Assembly: GCF_002127325.2 (NCBI RefSeq)
Contig: NC_035437.2
Coordinates: forward strand, 108,776,321 to 108,840,320
DNA length: 64,000 nt
Origin: Helianthus annuus
Lineage: Eukaryota > Streptophyta > Magnoliopsida > Asterales > Asteraceae
Direction: 5' to 3'
In this document: positions 57,223 to 64,000 of the stretch, piece after piece
Layout of the letters: each line of letters begins with the position of its first letter
How positions within the stretch are numbered: position 1 is the first letter of the stretch
Notes under the pieces: model-generated
The model's database searches: none
The model's input: only the letters and a program-made list of their open reading frames with translations
Told to the model about the DNA's origin: nothing
Program-made: the position numbers and the translations under genes

Positions 57223-60200
57223 CTATTTAAACATTGACATACCGAAAAGGTGAGGGTAGTGTCTACGCATTTCGTCTTCTGATTCCCACGTAAGCTCCGA
57301 CCCTTTTCGGTGAAGCCATTGGACCAATACTTGTTTAACGGCTTTGTTGCGGAGTTTCTTCACCTTGACGTCTTTAATAGCTATTGGTTTTTCGACATAA
57401 TTTAACCCTTCGTCCAACTCGATATCATCGAGTGGTACTAACGCGGTTTCATCCGCAAGACACTTTCTCAACTGCGACACATGGAAGGTATTGTGAATTC
57501 CGTCTAGAGCAGGCGGTAATTCTAATCGATATGCAACTCTTCCAACACGAGCCAAGATTTTAAACGGTCCAATATAACGAGGACCCAACTTACCACGTTT
57601 GCGAAAGCGGATTATACCCTTCCATGGGGACACTTTCAGCAGAACCAAGTCTCCGACTTGAAATTCAATGGGACGTCTTCTTTTGTCTGCATAAGCCTTT
57701 TGTCGATCCTGTGCTGCTTTCAGTCGAGCTCTAACCAACTTAATCTTTTCATTCGTTACTGCTATTAAATCACTTGGCGCAAGCTCTCTTTGCCCTACTT
57801 CTCCCCAGCATACGGGAGTTCTACATTTCCTCCCGTACAGTAATTCATACGGAGCCATTTGGATACCACTATGGTAACTATTATTATAGGAAAATTCCAC
57901 TAGTGGTAAATGGTCATCCCAACTTCCCCCAAAATCTAGGACGCACGCCCTCAGCATATCAACAAGTGTTTGAATGGTTCTTTCTGACTGGCCGTCAGTT
58001 TGAGGGTGGTAGGCGGTACTTATGTGTAATTTCGTACCCACACTCTCGTGAAACTTTTGCCAGTATCGAGAAGTAAATCTAGTGTCCCGATCTGAGACAA
58101 TTGACACAGGCACGCCGTGTCGAGATATAATCTCGTTCATGTAAATTTCCGCCATTTTCTCGGAAGAGTAGACTTCCTTAATAGGTAGAAAATGAGCGCT
58201 TTTCGTAAGTCGGTCCACGATTACCCATATCGCATCATGCCCCTTTTTTGTTCTAGGAAGCTTGGTTACCAAATCCATCGTTAATTCCTCCCACTTCCAT
58301 TGCGGTATCTCCAAGGGTTGTAATTCCCCGTATGGCTTTTGATGCTCGGTTTTCACTTGGGAACATGTTAAGCACTTTGCGACATATTTGACTATGTCGC
58401 GTTTCATGCCCGGCCACCAATAATTGGCCTTCAGATCCCGATACATCTTTGTAGCCCCAGGGTGGACCGAATATCGTGACTTATGTGCCTCGTCGAGTAG
58501 AGCAGCCTTGACTTCACAGAATCGGGGTATCCAAATTCGGCCGAATCGCGTTTTGAGTCCGATCGAATTTTCTTCTAATTTATCGATTACACCTTTTAGT
58601 CTTTCCTTCTTTAAGTCTTCCGCTCCAAGCGACTTTATTTGAGATTCACGTATCATTTCAAGTAACCGTGGCGTAACAATCATCTTCATGGACTTTACAC
58701 GAAAAGGAGTCGGATACTCTCTTCGGCTTAACGCATCGGCTACTACGTTTGCTTTTCCCGGGTGATAAAGAATATCACAATCATAATCCTTGATAAGTTT
58801 CAGCCATCTCCGTTGCCTCATATTTAAATCTTTCTGCTCGAAAAGATACTTGAGGCTTTTATGATCTGAGTAAATAGTGCATCTCGTGCCGTACAAATAA
58901 TGTCTCCAAATCTTTAAGGCGAACACTACCGCTGCCAATTCTAGATCGTGAGTCGGGTAGTTTACTTCATGCGGCTTCAATTGTCTTGAAGCATAAGCGA
59001 TGACTCTTCCCCTTTGCATCAAGACGCAGCCTAATCCCTGGTGTGAAGCGTCTGAATAGACCACCAAGTCTTCAGTTCCATCCGGTAATGTCAGAACCGG
59101 AGGACGGGATAGTTTCTCCTTTAACATTTGAAAAGCCTCCTCCTGATCTTTACCCCACACAAACTTCTCTTTCTTTCTTGTCAGTTTTGTTAAGGGTAGG
59201 GCTATCTTCGAAAAATCCTGTATGAACCTTCTATAGTACCCGGCAAGGCCCAGAAAACTTCTTATCTCTGTTGGGTTCTTCGGAGAGACCCACTTCATTA
59301 CAGCATCAATCTTTGAAGGATCAACTAAAACACCTTCCGCATTGATCACGTGACCCAGGAATTGCACCTCTCTGAGCCAAAAGGCACATTTTGAAAATTT
59401 TGCGTAAAGTTTCTCCTTGCGGAGAATTTCGAGTACTTCACGCAAGTGCATTGCATGTTCAGCTTTGCTTCGCGAATAGACTAAGATATCATCTATGAAC
59501 ACGATTACCGATTTGTCTAACATGGGTCGGCACACCCGGTTCATAAGATCCATAAACGCAGCCGGCGCGTTCGTCAATCCAAAGGACATGACTAAAAATT
59601 CATAGTGCCCGTAACGGGTTCTAAACGCAGTCTTTGGAATATCCTCTTCCCGTACTCTAACTTGATGGTACCCCGAACGCAGGTCTATCTTGGAGAACCA
59701 ACTCGCCCCTTGTAATTGATCAAAAAGGTCGTCAATTCTAGGTAAAGGGTAGCGGTTCTTTATGGTCAGCTTGTTTAATTCCCTATAGTCGATGCACATA
59801 CGCATCGACCCGTCTTTCTTTTTAACAAATAGAACGGGTGCTCCCCAAGGCGACACACTTGGGCGTATGAAGCCCTTATCTAGAAGATCTTGTAATTGTG
59901 TCATTAACTCCCGCATCTCAGTGGGAGCAAGTCTATAGGGAGCCTTCGCAACTGGCTTTGCACCCGGGTTTAATTCGATGCGAAATTCTATTTCTCTTTC
60001 GGGAGGGAGTCCCGGCAATTCTTCCGGGAACACATCCGGAAATTCATTCACTACCTCAACGTCTTCAAACTTCGGGAGAATTTGCTGAGCGTCTACCACA
60101 TAAGCCAGGTATGCTCTATTTCCATTACGTATGTATTTAAAGGTTTGGATAAGGTTACACAATTTGGTTTCTACGTTTCTTTCCCCTTGAATACTCAATT

Positions 60201-61683
60201 GCCTTCCACTTGGGGCTTGAATAGACATTATCTTATTTTCACAATTTATTTCTACCCGGTGTCGTGCCAACCAATCCATTCCCACTATCATTTTAAATTC
60301 CCCTAGAACCATGGGTATGAGATCAATTTCGAATTCCTCATCTTCCATTATGAATTTACATTTCCTACATATCTCATGTAGCATATAGATCTTATTATCA
60401 GCTATTTCTACTTCTAGAGGCGTTGACATTCGTTCGATCTTAAAGGACGAATGTTGTATAATTTCATTCGAAATAAATGACATGGTAGCTCCAGTATCGA
60501 ATAGAACATAAACCGGTATGGAGTTTAGTAAAAAGATACCTGAAATCACATTCGGGTGAGACTTGGCTTCTTCAGATGTAATTTGGAACACCCTCCCTTT
60601 CGCTCTAGAACCCTCTTGCTTCTTATCTTCTTTCTTTGACTCTTGCTGAAGTTTTGGGCATTCCGATTTAACATGCCCTTTTTCAAAACAATGAAAGCAA
60701 GTCTTCGGGTTGTTTGGACACTGATAAGACGAATGCCCTTCCTTACCACATTTGTAACACCCTTTCTTGCCTAACAAGCATTCCCCCGTATGAAGCTTTC
60801 CACAAGTCTTGCACGGCGTGATACCACTCTTCGACTTATCTTTTCTTCCTTGCTCTTGATACTTCCCCTTTTTGGCCGGGGTCGAACTTCCACCTTTTTC
60901 ATTTGGTCTCTTTTCTCCACGTTCTTCTTGCCTCTTGATTTCGATTTCTCTATCCCGCGCTAGATTGATTAGCTCATCAAGAGTCTCACATTTCGAGGGA
61001 GTGATGAACTCCCTAAATTCTGCCTTTAACACCCCATAAAAGCGATTAATCTTCATCCTTTCAGTTTGCACAAACTCTCCACAAAACTTCATCTTATCCA
61101 AGAAAATGTTCGATATCTCATTTATCGTTTCGTTTTTCTGTCGGAGACGTAAGAAATCCTCTTGAATCTTATCAATGGCTGACTGAGGGCAGTGATATTT
61201 CATAAAAGGATCCTTAAACTCTTGTCAGGTCATTATTTGGAGCCTTTCTTCGCCTATCTCTTTACTGTGTGCATCCCACCAATCTTTTGCCTGAAAAGTG
61301 AGTTGGCCGGTAGCGAACATCACCTTATCTTCGTTATCACAACGACTTCGAATAAACACCGCTTCTATATTTGAAATCCATCTTTGGCATGCAATCGGGT
61401 CAATTTTACCATCATACGTTGCGGGTTGGCATGCCATGAAGTCTTTATACGTGCACCTTCGTTCCTTGCTTTTGTTTCTAGATCCCTCTAATAGTTCTTT
61501 CAGTTCTTCAATCTTGCTAGTCATCATAGCGTCTACGACTCCCAAAACCCGGCTTTCCACCTCTTGAGCTAATCGCGGAAGATGGGCTTGCATAACCCCT
61601 TCCGCCACCTCCGTAACCCTACTGTTAAACGCTTCATGCCGAGTTGCGTCATCATCCTCATTGACATTTCTTGCATCAGCCAT
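57223..61683 (-). CDS. gag-pol: Chromovirus Gag-Pol polyprotein, one internal stop
   Basis: Single frame from ATG 61683 to 57223, about 1486 codons, interrupted by one TGA (61225-61227) at a position that is normally Trp. Parts: Gag (to about 60,900), zinc knuckles [14 protein letters not shown] and [14 protein letters not shown], protease [13 protein letters not shown] (about 60,510), RT with [20 protein letters not shown] and FIDDILVYS (about 59,500), RNase H with [11 protein letters not shown] and [11 protein letters not shown], integrase with [12 protein letters not shown]...CLTC and SDRDTRFTS...[13 protein letters not shown], and a C-terminal chromodomain ([13 protein letters not shown]...[14 protein letters not shown], to the end). 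Family knowledge: the chromodomain steers integration into certain chromatin. Apart from the stop all motifs look intact. The part after the stop is itself a 1326-codon open frame. Confidence 0.93.
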
Positions 61684-62362
61684 CTACACAATATCATGCT
61701 TCTCGTTTAATACAAATTACAAACTTTCCGCATATCATTACTCATTAATCATCATTCACTTAATCCAATTCATCTCATTTGCTTCATTTCTTTTGATTCT
61801 TACGAATCCATTCTCGTTGTAATCGCTAATTGTGATTACATAGACTTGTTAAACCTTATATGGACACTACGTAGCCATGAAATAAGCTTTCGGACAAACC
61901 GGTAACACAAAGCATGAAAAACAAAACAATTTCAGCGTTTTGGCGTTATGTAAGCCGTCGGCGACGGCTATGTGCCCGTCGGCGACGGGCTCGTATGAAG
62001 GCCGTCGGACGGTTTTTCCCGTCGGCAGTTAGTTTAGGCGTCGGGCAAGAGGATGCCGTCGGCGACGGGGGTTAACCCGTCGGCGACGGGCTTCCGTTTT
62101 GCAGAAACGCTGCTGTTCCATTTTTAAGCATTCTCATTCGATTCCTTCCATTCCGTTCAGGTTCTACGGCTCCTGAACTTATCATTTGACCTTCTCATAA
62201 ATCTTTTTAATTATTTCCATCAAACTCATAAAAAGAACACACTTACAACTTATTTATAACTTTAAAGTTACCTCTTGGGCGATCTTGGAGCGAGCACTCT
62301 TTCGAACGAGCCACCGGTTTGAGTTCAAGCACCGCGTTTAACGCTCGAATCCCTCAAACCTT
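61684..62362 (-). other. Chromovirus leader with CCGTCGGCGACGG palindromes
   Basis: Non-coding leader between primer-binding site and gag. At 61,953-62,096 the palindrome CCGTCGGCGACGG occurs four times in full, with three partial copies between. GC content is far above the rest of the leader. Confidence 0.85.
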
Positions 62363-62376
62363 GGCTCTGATACCAA
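62363..62376 (-). other. Primer-binding site of the chromovirus
   Basis: Minus strand TTGGTATCAGAGCC, three bases after the LTR end; tRNA-Met type. Confidence 0.88.
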
Positions 62377-62378
62377 CT

Positions 62379-64000
62379 TGTTAGACCCACTTATTTAGTT
62401 CTTATAAAACCATTTTCGATGATAATTTTAAGACTTGAAATAACAAGTTAACTCATATTTCCGACAAAAATCGGGCATGACCCATTCGTACAATGAGCAT
62501 GCACCTGTTTCATACAACCTTCATACAAAATATTCCATGACCTTTACGACTAGACGCAACGAAAGTCCAAGGAAAACATAAACTTTTGACCAATACATCT
62601 ACTAACTAGTTTAGACAAACTTTCACAATTATTGACCCAAAACATTAAAGCAACTAGCGGAAGCGCTTGATATGTTAAGTGGTGATCACGTGCTCGCTTC
62701 AATTCGCCATAGAGTCTACGATGAGGATTTACCTACATTAACAAGAAATTTCAAAGGTTAGTTATTGCACTCGCTAAATCATAATTCTTTAATTTTACTT
62801 CCATCCGTATATGAACTTTTAACCGTTTTACGCATTCGACTACCCATAAACTTGGGTATGGCATAAACACTCTCAATGAGAGTTAAGCATACGCATTCGA
62901 CCCGTTTGATTGGGTTATTTGCTTTCAACATAAATTCTTCTTTCCATCCGTAGAACGGATTAAGCATCTCGCATTCGTATAGCATTCAAAACCACCCGTT
63001 CAAGACGAATGGTATCATATCATTACTCGACCTAGTTACTCGAACCGGTCTATTTGCTTATCATAGCTTAACTTTCATTAGCTTAGCCAAATCCGCAAGG
63101 GACTTGCTATTTATTTACTAGTCACCGTATCCATTATAGCAAGAAATAACCATTATAACACAATTTGCTTGACACAATCACTAATAAAGAAATTTAAGTA
63201 AAGTTTTGTACGTCACGAAACATACCTCGATCTTGCGCCCCTTCCGTTTTCTTGGTGCTTGTACCTTCTTCCTTTACGCCTACATTAGAACATTTATTCT
63301 TTCATTTAGCCTAGCGATTCATTTTACCATTTTCATATACATTTTATCTTTTAGGCATTTCATCGAACACTTGGTAGGCATCACAATTAAGATACAAGGT
63401 ACAAGTCTATTAAGCATATACTTACTAGTTCATCATAACACAAGAATCACCTTCCTTTGAATTTACATAGATTTTTCATCCTAAATCAATTTATCTAGCA
63501 TTCAAACATCACAAACAATTTCATATATCAATTAACACATGATCATAATCATTATGAGCTTCCTACTAGTAACATAATCTTTACAAAGTGGGTTTTCACT
63601 ATACTTTTCATGCAACCTAAAATCAAACATAATTCTTGCCCTAGAAGGTAATTTACAACTCAGATTTCCCTATTCTGATTCAAGAAATCGAGATTGGGAT
63701 TAATCCCCTCATCCTACAATTCAAGATTTTCATAAATTGAACTTACCACTTGAGAGATTAGGCTTAGCTAATCACAATTTAGGGATCATGCACCAAATTG
63801 GCTTATGAATTTGGATTGAATCACTTGATTTCTTGAACTAGGGTTTCCCCCTTTCTTTTGCCTTGTTCGATCGCAGAGAACTCCCACACACGTACTGTGT
63901 GTGGGTTTTTCTCAATTGTTATTTTTATTAATCAATTTTAGATAGTTACAATCTTGATCCCTCTATTTTCGTCATTATTAAATTTAGGCACCATTTCTTT
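62379..64000 (-). repeat. 5' LTR of the chromovirus (cut by window edge)
   Basis: Matches 55505-57126 with about 8 single-base differences seen by eye and no indel (e.g. near 63203, 63264, 63532, 63732, 63892, 63905). Confidence 0.93.

Larger units (their letters stand above)
55505..64000 (-). mobile_element. Young chromovirus (Ty3-gypsy, Tekay-like), cut by right window edge
   Basis: Left LTR 55505-57173 (1669 bp), right LTR from 62379 to beyond the edge (about 47 bases missing if equal in length). Both start (plus) TGTTAGACCC. The element reads on the minus strand: 5' LTR, tRNA-Met primer-binding site, leader, single gag-pol frame with chromodomain, polypurine tract, 3' LTR. I count about 8 substitutions between the LTRs over about 1.6 kb, i.e. 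near 0.5 %. The left flank TTATA (55500-55504) would be the target duplicate; the right one lies outside. Confidence 0.93.

Noticed and set aside
57774..60306. Several plus-strand frames under the chromovirus pol
   Set aside because: Antisense shadows of the polyprotein; no start context or similarity of their own.

Overview
The window is plant nuclear DNA: intron-bearing genes, nested Ty1-copia and Ty3-gypsy LTR retrotransposons, MULE and hAT-type MITEs, and a Helitron carrying RPA-like genes. The wording of the LTRs and the copia and gypsy polyproteins looks like Asteraceae (composite family) to me. That family assignment is inference, not proof. Most of the 64 kb is transposable element. 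I see one apparently intact host gene, an hnRNP-like two-RRM RNA-binding protein at 51,220-53,660 (minus), and one decayed fragment of a known host gene (NDUFA13/GRIM-19 first exon, about 16.7 kb).

Layout. 1 to about 14.3 kb: a degenerate autonomous-type Helitron read on the minus strand. It holds a Rep/PIF1 helicase gene (running off the left edge) and two RPA70-like OB-fold genes, all minus. A 3.4-kb solo LTR with 5-bp target duplication (538-3976) splits the Rep/helicase gene. 14.3-17.6 kb: AT-rich tandem repeats, undetermined DNA and the NDUFA13 exon fragment. 17.6-20.3 kb: the 3' end and LTR of a Tat/Athila-like gypsy element, joined inside the reverse-transcriptase region of a second gypsy element (20.3-27.25 kb, minus). 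Of that second element only LTR, leader, gag, protease and the start of RT remain. A hAT MITE sits in its LTR. 28.0-30.8 kb: a foldback repeat and a 1.9-kb MULE with 9-bp target duplication.

32,276-42,700: a very young 10.4-kb Ty1-copia element. Its two 493-bp LTRs are identical by eye and its target duplication is TAACG. Gag and pol are long, with an in-frame stop between them and one probable single-base frameshift in pol. 42,764-47,545: a solo LTR with target duplication GTTAT and probably another LTR nested in it. 47.5-51.2 kb: small repeats, a G/C-rich foldback and a second copy of the hAT MITE. 51.2-54.3 kb: the RNA-binding protein gene and its promoter. 54.5-55.5 kb: an RTE-type LINE reverse-transcriptase relic. 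55,505 to the right edge: a young chromovirus (Ty3-gypsy with chromodomain, minus) whose LTRs differ by about 8 substitutions and whose single long ORF is broken by one stop.

The genes do not form a cellular pathway. The order of events can be partly read from nesting and target duplications. Recurring curiosities are (i) duplicated exon modules at the Helitron N-terminus, and (ii) short-word or palindromic repeat patches in the leader or LTR of six different LTR elements.
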